Part shown: positions 8,763-16,870 of the stretch, one piece after another | Position numbering within the stretch: the stretch's first letter is position 1 | Layout of the letters: each line of letters begins with the position of its first letter | Assembly: GCF_007859955.1 (NCBI RefSeq) | Contig: NZ_SJPR01000001.1 | Span: forward strand, 389,806 to 453,805 | Length of the DNA: 64,000 nt | DNA from: Botrimarina colliarenosi | GTDB taxonomy: Bacteria; Planctomycetota; Planctomycetia; Pirellulales; Lacipirellulaceae | Direction of reading: 5' to 3' | The notes under the pieces: model-generated | What the model saw: the letters and a program-made list of their open reading frames with translations, nothing else | Databases searched by the model: none | Told to the model about the DNA's origin: nothing | Translations under genes and position numbers: made by a program

Positions 8763-9356
8763 ATGGACACTTCTGTCTCGACGCCGCTCGAACCCATCGT
8801 GCCAACCTTCCCCGTGAAGCGGTTCACGGCGGATCAGTACATCGAGATGATTCGGACAGGGATCCTCACAGAGGACGATCGTGTTGAACTCATCGATGGG
8901 ATAATCACCGAGATGGCGCCGGCCGGAGAAGAGCACACCTGGGAAGTCGTTTACCTAAATCGACTCTTCCAGGCGGCTTGGGACACCCACTTCCTGTTCG
9001 TTCAGGGAACGATCCCGATTGGCAAACTTCATGTTTACGATCCCGACTTCGTCTTAGTGCGTCAGGGAGGATCGGAGCAGAGAAAGCGCTATCCGCGTGC
9101 TGACGAGATTGATCTTGTCGTCGAGGTAGCCAAGTCGTCGTTGAAACGCGACCAAACAGAGAAAGCGACGGCCTATTCCGAAGCCGGCATCCCCGAATAC
9201 TGGATCGCTGACATCAACGCGAAGACGATGATTGTTCATCGCGAGCCGTCGCCTGCGGGATATCAGAAAATCGCTTCCTTCGATGGCGATGCGACCGTGA
9301 CGCCTCTGGCATTCCCGCAGATCAAGGTTCGCGTTGGCGACGTCTTCGGGGAATGA
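8763..9356 (+). CDS. Uma2 family (DUF820) restriction-endonuclease-fold protein
   Basis: A 197-residue Uma2/DUF820 protein. It shows the family sequence VELIDGIITEMAP, then DPDFVLVR, then VVEVAKSSLKRDQTEKA, whose Asp/Glu/Lys residues form the PD-(D/E)xK nuclease-like centre, and AGIPEYWIADI near the end. The biochemical activity of the family is largely unproven; it is abundant in cyanobacteria and planctomycetes and often duplicated. Base composition is visibly lower in GC than flanking genes, which fits a gene that moves between genomes. It starts 29 bp after dsbD and may be cotranscribed. Its 3' end is 4 bp from the convergent peptidase-like gene. Confidence 0.9.
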   Translation: MDTSVSTPLEPIVPTFPVKRFTADQYIEMIRTGILTEDDRVELIDGIITEMAPAGEEHTWEVVYLNRLFQAAWDTHFLFVQGTIPIGKLHVYDPDFVLVRQGGSEQRKRYPRADEIDLVVEVAKSSLKRDQTEKATAYSEAGIPEYWIADINAKTMIVHREPSPAGYQKIASFDGDATVTPLAFPQIKVRVGDVFGE

Positions 9357-9360
9357 CGGT

Positions 9361-9849
9361 TTAGCCGAGCCACGTCGCAATGACCTCGGCGAACATCGCC
9401 TCGTCGAGCGTCTCGTGCGCCAGCAAATGGTCGGACACACCGGCCACGGCTTCCCAGTGGGTGTCATCCGTCAGTAAGCCGTGAAGGCCCACAATGCGGG
9501 CTTCGAGCCACTGCGTGCGGCGCCGCTCATCAGGAACGACGATCGCCGCTTCGTCCCACGCCTGCCCCCAATCGTGCCGCCACTCGGCCACGAGGGCGGG
9601 GTGCAACGGTTCGCCCCGGTAGATCATCTCCGCCACCGGGCCGGCGAGCGCGACAAGGACGAGCTTCTCGGCCAATTCCTTCGGCGTGAACCGCCGCCGC
9701 GACCAGGCGACCTCGGTGTCGCCATAGCGGCTGGGGCCGTCGTCCCAATCGGGCTCGAGGGTGACGCGCCGCACCCGCCCGCCGGCGTAGGCCGCAACGA
9801 AGGCGTGGCCCGCTTCGTGGTAGGCGGTGAGCTCGAGGTCGTCGTCCAT
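9361..9849 (-). CDS. stand-alone FtsH-peptidase-like (M41-type) metalloprotein
   Basis: A 162-residue protein that begins almost at once with AYHEAGHAFVAAYAGG: the zinc motif HEAGH lies at residues 11-15. The following RVRRVTLEPD and the KLVLVALAGPVAEMIYRG segment match the order in the FtsH peptidase domain (HEAGH, then ..V..V.I.P, then an ..LAGRAAEE-like helix). No AAA+ module or membrane anchor is present, so this is a free peptidase-like domain, as seen in other planctomycetes and cyanobacteria. The third zinc ligand (Asp in FtsH) is not certain; candidates are in the HDWGQAWDEA stretch. The start codon abuts a 254-bp palindromic repeat. Confidence 0.8.
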   Translation of the reverse strand: MDDDLELTAYHEAGHAFVAAYAGGRVRRVTLEPDWDDGPSRYGDTEVAWSRRRFTPKELAEKLVLVALAGPVAEMIYRGEPLHPALVAEWRHDWGQAWDEAAIVVPDERRRTQWLEARIVGLHGLLTDDTHWEAVAGVSDHLLAHETLDEAMFAEVIATWLG

Positions 9850-9850
9850 A

Positions 9851-10104
9851 AGACTCGCGCAGAGACGCGGAGGCGCAGAGAGTTCTTTAGATTTAAAACA
9901 CTTTGCGCCTTTGCGCCTTGGCGTGAGTCTACTTTTTCCACATTGATTTCACGCGAAGGCGCGAAGGCGCGAAGGCGCGAAGGCGCGAAGGCGCGAAGGC
10001 GCGAAGGCGCGAAGGCGCGAAGGCGCGAAGGCGCGAAGGCGCGAAGGCGCAAAGTGAGATGACGCTTCAAACTCCTCTGCGTCTCCGCGTCTCTGCGCGA
10101 GACT
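9851..10104. repeat. 254-bp nested palindromic repeat element
   Basis: The outer arms 9851-9884 and 10069-10104 are imperfect reverse complements of about 34 bp, built from CGCAGAGACGCGGAGG-type sequence. Inside, 9900-9930 (CTTTGCGCCTTTGCGCC) pairs with the end of an octamer array (GGCGCAAAG near 10045). The element fills the whole space between the peptidase-like gene start and the purM stop codon, and its right arm overlaps that stop. Related CACAAAGGCGCGAAGG sequence recurs at 15221-15286, so this is a dispersed family. Confidence 0.8.
9953..10048. repeat. 12 perfect copies of an 8-bp unit (GCGAAGGC)
   Basis: Positions 9953-10048 are twelve uninterrupted copies of GCGAAGGC, 96 bp in all, bounded by CAC on the left and GCAAAG on the right. 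The unit is part of the surrounding palindromic element, so the array probably arose by slippage inside it. A long open frame through the array encodes only a periodic peptide and is not a gene. Copy number is expected to vary between strains. Confidence 0.95.
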
Positions 10105-11137
10105 AACTAATTCGACCGATGACCCAGTTATCGAGGCCCAGCTCGGTAAGTTGGCTCGCGATGCTCTCGGCGAAGTGCTCGCTCACGACCATCGCCAAAC
10201 CGACGCCGCAGTTGAAGACGCGGGCCATCTCGTCATCGGCCACGTCGCCCAGCTTCTGCAGCCACGTGAACACCGGCGGCACGGGCCAGCTTCCTTCGTC
10301 GATCGCCAGCGATACTCCTGTCGGCAGGATCCGCTCGAGGTTCTCGCGCAGGCCACCGCCGGTGATGTGGGCGATGCCGTGCACCACCTGCTTCTTGCGG
10401 TAGTGCCCCAGGACGCGGCGGACCGGCACGGTGTAAATGCGGGTGGGCGTCAGCAGCAAGTCGGCGACCGTCGCGCCGTCGCACTCGGCGACCGTGTCGT
10501 CGGGCGACAGGCCGGCGGCCTCGAACACGATTTTTCGGACGAGGCTGTAGCCATTGGAGTGCAGGCCGCTCGAGGCGATCCCGATCACCACGTCGCCCGG
10601 GCCGATCTTCGCGCCGTCGATCAGCCGGTGGCGTTCAACCACGCCGACCGAGAAGCCCGCCAAGTCGTAGTCATCGGGTCCGTACAGGTCGGGCATGATG
10701 GCGGTCTCGCCACCGATGAGGGCCGAGTCGCTCGACACGCAGCCGTCCGAGATGCCGCTCACCACCTGCTCGAGCCGCTCGGGGTCGTCCTTCCCCATCG
10801 CGATATAGTCGAGGAAGAACAGCGGCTCGGCGCCGCAGCAGAGGGCGTCGTTGACGCACATCGCCACCAGATCGACGCCGACCGTGTCGTGCCGGCCGAC
10901 CATCTGGGCGACCTTGAGCTTCGTGCCGACGCCGTCGGTGCACGAGACGAGCACCGGATCTCGGTACTGGCGGGCGAAGAGTTTGCCGGCGAAGTCGAGC
11001 CGGAACAGCCCCGCGAACCCCCCTTCCAGCGGCATCACGCGCGGGGTGTGGGTCCGCCGCATCAGCCGCGGGAGCCGCGACATCGACTCTTCGTAGACGT
11101 CGAGGTCGACGCCGGCATCCTTGTAGGAAAGGGCCAT
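10103..11137 (-). CDS. purM: phosphoribosylformylglycinamidine cyclo-ligase
   Basis: A 344-residue AIR synthetase, the fifth step of purine synthesis (FGAM + ATP to AIR + ADP + Pi), acting in the cytosol. The start [17 protein letters not shown] is typical, followed by the ATP-binding [10 protein letters not shown] segment, [26 protein letters not shown] and [15 protein letters not shown]. The frame is open 18 codons upstream, but the ATG at 11137 matches the family start. The stop codon lies inside the right arm of a palindromic repeat, so the transcript may end in that hairpin. No other pur gene is adjacent. Confidence 0.96.
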   Translation of the reverse strand: MALSYKDAGVDLDVYEESMSRLPRLMRRTHTPRVMPLEGGFAGLFRLDFAGKLFARQYRDPVLVSCTDGVGTKLKVAQMVGRHDTVGVDLVAMCVNDALCCGAEPLFFLDYIAMGKDDPERLEQVVSGISDGCVSSDSALIGGETAIMPDLYGPDDYDLAGFSVGVVERHRLIDGAKIGPGDVVIGIASSGLHSNGYSLVRKIVFEAAGLSPDDTVAECDGATVADLLLTPTRIYTVPVRRVLGHYRKKQVVHGIAHITGGGLRENLERILPTGVSLAIDEGSWPVPPVFTWLQKLGDVADDEMARVFNCGVGLAMVVSEHFAESIASQLTELGLDNWVIGRIS

Positions 11138-11516
11138 CTCGTTCCGGGTCTGCTCTGCGGGAAGGCGAAAAGGGCGGGTCTCTCGGGGCATGCGGGGACC
11201 ACCTTGGTCGGTCCGCGACGCGTCAACGACGGCTGATTCTCCGTGTTCGACGCCGCGTTGCGATCCCCCCCTCCCGATCTGGGCGGCGTCGTATCCCCGG
11301 GTCGTTATCCCTGGCCTGTTGACGGCTTCCCGCTTCGGGTCGTACCGAAGGGCGAAGGGGCGCGGCCGGGCGAGGTAGTCTCTCTAGGAGGGAGCCGACA
11401 ACGGCCGATGCTAGCATTGCACCCTCGGATCGCGCAAGCTGGGTTTCGCGTGGCAAGGGGGTGTGTCTGGGCCAGGGAAGGCGGCTCCGGTCCACTGAAC
11501 GACCCCGTTGACGCAT
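11138..11516. other. intergenic region between divergent purM and glgX
   Basis: About 380 bp between the divergent purM and glgX starts, expected to hold promoters for both. I see no convincing sigma-70 box pair or riboswitch. A TTGACGGC at about 11319 could be a -35 element for glgX, but the spacing to an AT-rich -10 is poor. Nothing else can be supported. Confidence 0.4.
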
Positions 11517-13640
11517 ATGCTCGCACAAGGCACGACTCCCTACATCGCCCGCTCGTCGGGCCTCGTGATGCCCAAGCCGCCCAAGTCGCACCCTCCGCTG
11601 CAGTTCAGCTACCCGCTCCCCTACGGCGCGATCCTGCGAGATGAAGGCGTTCAGTTCGTCGTCTTCAGCAAGAACGCCACCGCGATGCGGGTGCTGCTCT
11701 ACAGCGGCGTGGACGATCCCGAGCCCTCCCGGCTCATCGAGCTCAACCCCGACACCGACCGCTGGGGCGATCTCTGGAGCGTCTTCGTCCCCGAGCTCGA
11801 AGCGGGCACGCTCTACCACTTCCAGTGTGACGGGCCCTTCGAGCCCGAGCGGGGCCACCGCTTCGACCCGCACGCGCGGCTGATCGATCCCTTCGCCAAG
11901 GCGCTGGCGGGCAAGTTCTTGCCGGGGGCCGACGGTGTTGTCCGTCCGCCGAAGTGCGTGGTCGTCGATGACCACTTCGATTGGCAAGGGGACCGCCACC
12001 TCAAGCGGCCGCTCAGCGAGACGGTCATCTACGAGATGCACGTCCGCGGGTTCACGCAGAGCCCCACAGCCGGCTCCGACGCGCCGGGCTCGTACTTGGG
12101 CGTGATCGACAAGATCCCGTATCTCAAGTCGCTCGGCGTGACGGCGGTCGAGCTGATGCCGGTCCACGAGTACCCGACCGAAGAGACCGACGGCAGCCGC
12201 ACCAAGCGCGCCAATTACTGGGGCTACGACCCCATGGCGTTCTTCGCTCCCCACCGCGGCTACCAACTCGGCGACGAGCCGGGCGGGCAGGTCAAGCAGT
12301 TCAAGCAGATGGTGCGCGAGCTGCACGCCGCCGGCATCGAGGTGATCCTCGACGTCGTCTTCAACCACACGTCCGAGGGCAACGAGCACGGCCCCACCTT
12401 CAGCTTCAAGGGGCTGGAGAACAGCGTCTACTACATGCTCACTCAGGATGGTTCGTACAAGAACTACTCCGGTTGCGGCAACACGGTGAACAGCAATCAC
12501 CCGATTGTCCGTGAGATGATTTTCAATTGTCTCCGGCACTGGGTCTACAACTACCACATCGACGGCTTCCGCTTCGACCTGGCGAGCATCCTCAGCCGCA
12601 ACCGGAACGGCGACCTCGTCCCCAACCCGCCGCTGGTTGAGAACATCGCCGAAGACCCGATGCTCTCGGACACGAAGATCATCGCCGAGGCATGGGACGC
12701 GGCCGGGGCGTACCAGGTCGGCTCGTTCGCCAGCGGGCGCTGGGCCGAGTGGAACGGCGCGTACCGCGACAACGTCCGCCGCTACTGGCGGGGCGACCTG
12801 GGCATGACCGGCCCGATGGCGACCCGCCTCGCCGGCTCCAGCGACCTCTACCAAGCGTCGGGACGGCAGCCCTACCACAGCATCAACTTCGTCACGTCGC
12901 ACGACGGCTACACGCTCAACGACCTCGTGTCGTACGAGCGGAAGCACAACCTGGCCAACGGCGAGGACAACCGCGACGGCGACAACAACAACTACGCCGC
13001 CAACTACGGCGTCGAAGGGCCGACACGCCGGTTGCCGATCCGCAAACTCCGCCGCCGGCAGGCCAAGAACTTTATCGCCACGCTGATGCTCAGCCAGGGC
13101 GTGCCGATGCTGGTGTCGGGCGATGAGGTCCTTCGCACCCAGCGGGGCAACAACAACGCCTACTGCCAAGACAACGCCGTGAGCTGGTTCGACTGGCGGC
13201 TGGTCGAGCGGAACGCCGACCTGCTGCGGTTCACCCAGCAGCTGATCGCGTTGCGGCTGCACCAACCGGTGCTACGGCGGGCCGACTTCCTCACCGGGGC
13301 GCCGCACAAGCAGGGCGACCTGCCCGACGTCGCGTGGTTTGGCGTCGATGGCAAGGCGATCGATTGGCACCGGACGTTCCACAGCCTGTCGTGCGTCCTC
13401 AGCCCGACCGGTTTGAAGGACGAGCACGCCCGCCACGTGCTGGTGATGATGCACTCGGGGGGCCAGCCCCAGCCGTTCCGCGTCCCCAAAACGGTGACCG
13501 GCCTCAACTGGCGGCTCGCCGTCGACACCGCCGGAGAGAGCCCCAACGACGCCTTCGCCGAGTCGGTCGGCCCGAAGCTCGACACGTCGGCTCAGGTGCT
13601 GCTGGAGCACCACGCCATGCGGTGTTACATCGAGGCGTAG
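11517..13640 (+). CDS. glgX: glycogen debranching enzyme GlgX (GH13)
   Basis: About 707 residues. An N-terminal CBM48-like domain (GAILRDEGVQFVVFSKNA) is followed by a GH13 barrel. The catalytic residues are visible: nucleophile D354 in GFRFDLAS, acid/base E391 in IIAEAWD, and transition-state stabiliser D463 in TSHDGYTLNDL. The NYWGYDPMAFFAPH segment is typical of GlgX/TreX-type isoamylases, which hydrolyse alpha-1,6 branches of glycogen left after phosphorylase action. No ribosome binding site decides the start: TTG 11508, ATG 11517 and ATG 11568 (MPKPPKS) are all possible, and 11568 is a reasonable alternative. No other glg gene is adjacent. Confidence 0.94.
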   Translation: MLAQGTTPYIARSSGLVMPKPPKSHPPLQFSYPLPYGAILRDEGVQFVVFSKNATAMRVLLYSGVDDPEPSRLIELNPDTDRWGDLWSVFVPELEAGTLYHFQCDGPFEPERGHRFDPHARLIDPFAKALAGKFLPGADGVVRPPKCVVVDDHFDWQGDRHLKRPLSETVIYEMHVRGFTQSPTAGSDAPGSYLGVIDKIPYLKSLGVTAVELMPVHEYPTEETDGSRTKRANYWGYDPMAFFAPHRGYQLGDEPGGQVKQFKQMVRELHAAGIEVILDVVFNHTSEGNEHGPTFSFKGLENSVYYMLTQDGSYKNYSGCGNTVNSNHPIVREMIFNCLRHWVYNYHIDGFRFDLASILSRNRNGDLVPNPPLVENIAEDPMLSDTKIIAEAWDAAGAYQVGSFASGRWAEWNGAYRDNVRRYWRGDLGMTGPMATRLAGSSDLYQASGRQPYHSINFVTSHDGYTLNDLVSYERKHNLANGEDNRDGDNNNYAANYGVEGPTRRLPIRKLRRRQAKNFIATLMLSQGVPMLVSGDEVLRTQRGNNNAYCQDNAVSWFDWRLVERNADLLRFTQQLIALRLHQPVLRRADFLTGAPHKQGDLPDVAWFGVDGKAIDWHRTFHSLSCVLSPTGLKDEHARHVLVMMHSGGQPQPFRVPKTVTGLNWRLAVDTAGESPNDAFAESVGPKLDTSAQVLLEHHAMRCYIEA

Positions 13641-13650
13641 CAGCCCAAAC

Positions 13651-13730
13651 TCGCGATCCTTCTTGGAGGCTTGCGATTCCTTGTGGGCACTTGCGATTCC
13701 TTGTGGGGGCTTGCCATTCCTTGTGGGAGG
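13651..13730. repeat. 20-bp tandem repeat, four copies
   Basis: Four consecutive 20-bp units run 13651-13670, 13671-13690, 13691-13710 and 13711-13730. The middle two are near identical (TTGCGATTCCTTGTGGG plus three variable bases); the first is more diverged. The last copy runs straight into the left arm of the adjacent palindrome, so the tandem array appears to have grown from the edge of that element. It lies 10 bp after the glgX stop. Confidence 0.85.
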
Positions 13731-13810
13731 CGTCTCCAGACGCCGATTACGGTGTCCTAGCCGGATTCGGCATGGTGCGCGTCATCGGCGTCGGGAGACG
13801 CCTCCCACAG
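13722..13810. repeat. palindromic intergenic element (GTGGGAGGCGTCTCC family)
   Basis: Left arm 13722-13750 (TGTGGGAGGCGTCTCCAGAC and on) pairs with right arm 13781-13810 around a 30-bp centre. The same family occurs in reverse orientation at 54479-54566, and the two copies share not only the arms but also GCGCACCATGCC next to one arm. The element lies between glgX and the cbiE/cbiT gene, where it could form a strong RNA hairpin. Confidence 0.85.
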
Positions 13811-13962
13811 GTGGCTTCGCCACCAAGAGGGGCCGCGAGGCGGCGCACGCCCCGCGGAGCGCACTCTAGAGCGAGGCGCGCCAACCGAATACGTTAAGGC
13901 GAAGGGAAAAGGGGTGACGAACGCCCCGAATCCCCGGCCCCTGACCCCTGATCCCTGCCGCC

Positions 13963-15213
13963 ATGCTCTCTATCATCGGAATCGGCGACGACGGCCTCAA
14001 CGCGGCGTCCGCGGCGGTCCGCGACCGCATCGCCGCGTCCGAGGTGCTGCTCGGCGACGAGCGCGCGCTGTCGCTCCTCGGCGAATCGACGACGGGCAAG
14101 CGAATTGTCTTGTCGGGTGACGTCAACCAAGTCGCGACCCAGGTCGAAGCGGTCGGCGATCGGACCGCGGCGCTGGTCGTCTTCGGGGACCCGATGTTCT
14201 ACGGGCTGGCTCGGTTCCTCATCGAACGGTTCGGCAAGGACCGCTTCGAGGTGCTGCCGCACGTCAGCAGCATGCAGCTGGCGTTCGCCCGCGTCATGGA
14301 GAGTTGGGACGAGGCCTACCTCACCGACCTGGCGATCCACCCGCTGACGGCGGTCGTCGAGAAGATCCGCACCGCGCAGAAGGTCGGCCTGTTCACCAAC
14401 CCCGACGTGGGCCCCGATCAGGTCGCCCAAGCGATGCTCGATCGCAAGATCGACTACTTCACCGCCTACGTCTGTGAGAACCTCGGCGCCCGCGACGAGC
14501 GTGTCACCCGCGCCGAACTCGCCGAAATCGCGGCGGGCGAATACACGTCACTCAACGTGATGATCCTGATCCGTCGGGCCGACGCCCCCGACCGGCCGCG
14601 TGACGCGGTGGGTCGGCGCCTGTTCGGCAACCACGACGACGCGTTCCTGCAAGCCAAGCCAAAACAGGGCCTGCTCACGCCGTCGGAGGTCCGATCGATC
14701 GCCCTGGCCCAGATGGACATCGCCCCGGCCAGCATCGTCTGGGACGTCGGCGCCGGCTCGGGTTCGGTGAGCGTCGAGGCGGCCCAACTGGCCCGCGACG
14801 GCGCCGTCTACGCCATCGAGATGGACGCCGAGGACCACGGCCTGATCCAAGAGAACTGCGACCGCTTCGACGTCGCCAACGTGATCCCGGTGCTCGGCAA
14901 GGCGCCCGAGGCGTTCGCCAAGCTGCCCGACCCCGACTGCGTGTTCGTCGCCGGCGCCGGCCGCGAGGTGACGCGTCTGGCCGAAGCGGCGTTCGCCCGC
15001 CTGCGTCCCGGCGGCCGCTTGGTGGTGAATCTGATCAGCATCGACCACATCGCCCAGGCCCGCGAGTCATTGATGGCCGCCACCCGCGCCGCCGGTCACG
15101 AGCCGAACCTCGGCGTCTGGATGGTCAACATCGCCCGCGGCGCCGACCAGCTAGAACGGCTGTCGTTCGAGTCGCTCAAGCCGAGCTTCCTGATCGCGGC
15201 CGTGAAGGGTTAA
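13963..15213 (+). CDS. precorrin-6Y C5,15-methyltransferase (decarboxylating), CbiE-CbiT fusion
   Basis: A 416-residue fusion of two SAM-dependent enzymes of corrin ring synthesis. Residues 1 to about 200 are CbiE-like (start MLSIIGIGDDGLNAASAAV, VVFGDPMFYGLARFL, LPHVSSMQLAFAR). Residues about 220-416 are CbiT-like, with the SAM-binding WDVGAGSGSVSVEAA and an acidic AIEMD strand end. Together they methylate C5 and C15 and decarboxylate the C12 acetate side chain, as CobL does. It stands alone; no other cob/cbi gene is within the window, and I see no cobalamin riboswitch upstream. Confidence 0.93.
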   Translation: MLSIIGIGDDGLNAASAAVRDRIAASEVLLGDERALSLLGESTTGKRIVLSGDVNQVATQVEAVGDRTAALVVFGDPMFYGLARFLIERFGKDRFEVLPHVSSMQLAFARVMESWDEAYLTDLAIHPLTAVVEKIRTAQKVGLFTNPDVGPDQVAQAMLDRKIDYFTAYVCENLGARDERVTRAELAEIAAGEYTSLNVMILIRRADAPDRPRDAVGRRLFGNHDDAFLQAKPKQGLLTPSEVRSIALAQMDIAPASIVWDVGAGSGSVSVEAAQLARDGAVYAIEMDAEDHGLIQENCDRFDVANVIPVLGKAPEAFAKLPDPDCVFVAGAGREVTRLAEAAFARLRPGGRLVVNLISIDHIAQARESLMAATRAAGHEPNLGVWMVNIARGADQLERLSFESLKPSFLIAAVKG

Positions 15214-15220
15214 TAGATTC

Positions 15221-15286
15221 ACCACAAAGGCGCGAAGGACACAAAGGATGAGGAATAGGCCTTCGTGTCCTTCGTGCCTTCGTGGT
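15221..15286. repeat. 27-bp inverted repeat covering a possible start
   Basis: Left arm 15221-15247 (ACCACAAAGGCGCGAAGG and on) and right arm 15260-15286 match in about 23 of 27 positions around a 12-bp loop. It belongs to the same AAAGGCGCGAAGG family as the element at 9851-10104. A diverged relic (TTTGCGCCTTCGTCCCTTTG) lies at 15904-15923, before the next gene. The GTG at 15265, the longest possible start of the following gene, lies inside the right arm. Confidence 0.8.
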
Positions 15287-15294
15287 TCTCTTAC

Positions 15295-15870
15295 TTGAAC
15301 CCGAAAGTGACCGGTATCGATCTTTACGAGCTCACGCCCGAACTGCGCCGCCTCGTTGACAACGAGCTCGACCGTGACGAGCGGCTGGCGTGGCTCGCGC
15401 AGCCCGACCCCAAGGCGTACACCCGTGGGTACTGGGTGATCCAGTTGTTCGGCGTCCCGTTCACGGCGTTCTCGGTTTTCTGGATCGCCATGGCGTCTTC
15501 GATGGGGGGCGGTTTCTTTGGGCTCTTCGGCGTCCCCTTCGTCCTGGTTGGGACCGGCATGCTCACCGCGCCGTTCTGGTGCCGGCGACTGGCGCGGCGG
15601 TCGGTCTACGCGATCACCGACCAACGAGCGATCGTTTTCAAGCAGGAATGGAGCGGCATGAGCATCCGCTCCTTCCGCCCCGATCAGCTTGGCGCCATCG
15701 AACGCAAGCAGCACGCCGACGGCTCGGGCGATCTGATCTTCGCGAAGGAAATCACCCAGTACGGACGTAACAATCACGGCCCCCACATTAGCCGCATCGG
15801 CTTCATCGGCATCGCGAACGTGAAACAGGTCGAGGACCTGATCGAGAACTTAGCGGCCGAGTCAAGTTGA
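15295..15870 (+). CDS. PH-domain-like membrane protein, unknown function (paralog 1)
   Basis: About 191 residues. After a conserved N-terminal segment (ELTPELRRLV, then DERLAWLAQP) come two membrane helices near residues 50-70 and 75-95, then a soluble part starting RRSVYAITDQRAIVFKQ, which reads like a bacterial PH-type or YdbT-like domain. The neighbour at 15953-16564 has the same order (LLWLGQP, two helices, RRTVYGVTNRRVF) and is a tandem paralog. The TTG at 15295 is preferred over GTG 15265 because it makes the N-terminus equal in length to the paralog and lies outside the repeat. Function unknown. Confidence 0.7.
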   Translation: MNPKVTGIDLYELTPELRRLVDNELDRDERLAWLAQPDPKAYTRGYWVIQLFGVPFTAFSVFWIAMASSMGGGFFGLFGVPFVLVGTGMLTAPFWCRRLARRSVYAITDQRAIVFKQEWSGMSIRSFRPDQLGAIERKQHADGSGDLIFAKEITQYGRNNHGPHISRIGFIGIANVKQVEDLIENLAAESS

Positions 15871-15952
15871 ACCACCAAGCAGCGTAGGGCGGGACTCTCA
15901 ATCTTTGCGCCTTCGTCCCTTTGCGTCTCATCCTCCGGACCGCAAGGCGAGC

Positions 15953-16564
15953 ATGGCCCACGCGCCCAATCATTTCCTCGAAACCTTGCCAGTAAAACTG
16001 AGAGGGGGCGTCGAGAGGTTGCTCGATCCGGACGAAGAGTTGCTATGGCTGGGGCAGCCGATTCCGGAGGCGTACGGCCGGCGGTTTATCGGCTGCGTCG
16101 TGGGGGGCGTTCTGTGGCTTCTGTTTATCGCCTTGCTGGCTCACAGCTGTGCAAGCAACCCAGCCCCACAACCGACCTCAGGCTACTTCTTCCTCGGCGT
16201 CTTGGGCCTGTTGGGCGTCGCCGGATGCTGGATGCCACTCGTCGGTCGATGGATGGCCCGCCGTACGGTTTATGGCGTCACCAATCGTCGCGTCTTTGCG
16301 ACCTCCACGTGGGGACTGGGGCTCGCATCGTGGGCCCTGCCCTGGGAAGAGACCGGTCTGCCTTGTCGCTGGAGGTGGCACGACGGATGCGGCAGCCTCA
16401 AATTCCCCGACAAGAGGCCAAGGGCGTTAGCGGACCCGGACGACTCGCGACACTTTGGCTTCCACGCCCTACCCGACGTCAATCGTATTTACGGACTTAT
16501 CGAAGCAACCTGGAGAGGCCCTTCGAACTCAGTCACGCACGTAGATAAATGCGTACCAAAGTAG
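15953..16564 (+). CDS. PH-domain-like membrane protein, unknown function (paralog 2)
   Basis: A 203-residue protein with the order seen in its upstream neighbour: DEELLWLGQPIPEAYGRRF, two hydrophobic segments near residues 43-64 and 78-98, then RRTVYGVTNRRVFATSTWGLG. The paralogs differ strongly after this point; this copy has several extra Cys and Trp residues. The ATG at 15953 (MAHAPNHFLE) fits better than the in-frame start at 15905, which lies in repeat-derived sequence. Its 3' end overlaps the convergent gene at 16529 by 36 bp. Function unknown. Confidence 0.75.
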   Translation: MAHAPNHFLETLPVKLRGGVERLLDPDEELLWLGQPIPEAYGRRFIGCVVGGVLWLLFIALLAHSCASNPAPQPTSGYFFLGVLGLLGVAGCWMPLVGRWMARRTVYGVTNRRVFATSTWGLGLASWALPWEETGLPCRWRWHDGCGSLKFPDKRPRALADPDDSRHFGFHALPDVNRIYGLIEATWRGPSNSVTHVDKCVPK

Positions 16565-16870
16565 CCAAGCCGTGAACGCAAACAGCGACCAGAAGGCGAC
16601 CCGGCATCGATTGCGAAACGCCCTGGCACCGTCGGCGCCGCCCAAGGCGCCAACGAGCCCTTTGCCTCGGGGTGACCGTAGATAGTCGTCTGACAGCGTG
16701 AGACACCCCAAGAACATCCCGGTCGCGGCCCCGATGACGAGCAGCCCCAGCAAGCCACCTAGGGGCGAGTGCTCGTCGCAGATGAAGCGGAGACGCTCAA
16801 ATGCATAGCCGAGGCCATACAACAGTGTGAAAACCGCTGTCACAATCCAGACCCGGTTGCCGTCGTTCAT
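16529..16870 (-). CDS. small membrane protein coupled to the MOSC gene
   Basis: A 113-residue protein with three hydrophobic segments: VWIVTAVFTLLYGLGYAF, LGGLLGLLVIGAATGMFLGC and VAFWSLFAFTAWLLWYAFIY. The ATG at 16870 overlaps the TGA of the upstream MOSC gene (ATGA), so translation is probably coupled; an earlier in-frame start at 16900 would overlap MOSC by 34 bp and is less likely. The 3' end overlaps the convergent gene by 36 bp. No family recognised. Confidence 0.6.
   Translation of the reverse strand: MNDGNRVWIVTAVFTLLYGLGYAFERLRFICDEHSPLGGLLGLLVIGAATGMFLGCLTLSDDYLRSPRGKGLVGALGGADGARAFRNRCRVAFWSLFAFTAWLLWYAFIYVRD

Noticed and set aside
9624..10070. Minus-strand open frame through the octamer array, giving a periodic LRAFAPSR peptide
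   Set aside because: It is produced by the GCGAAGGC repeat and overlaps the better-supported HEAGH gene; the periodic composition is not protein-like.
11223..13265. Long minus-strand open frame (680 codons) opposite glgX
   Set aside because: Val/Arg/Ala-rich shadow; the GH13 catalytic residues are on the plus strand.
13870..13962. Cobalamin riboswitch before the cbiE/cbiT gene
   Set aside because: No B12-box-like GCCACTG core or matching stems are visible in the short leader.
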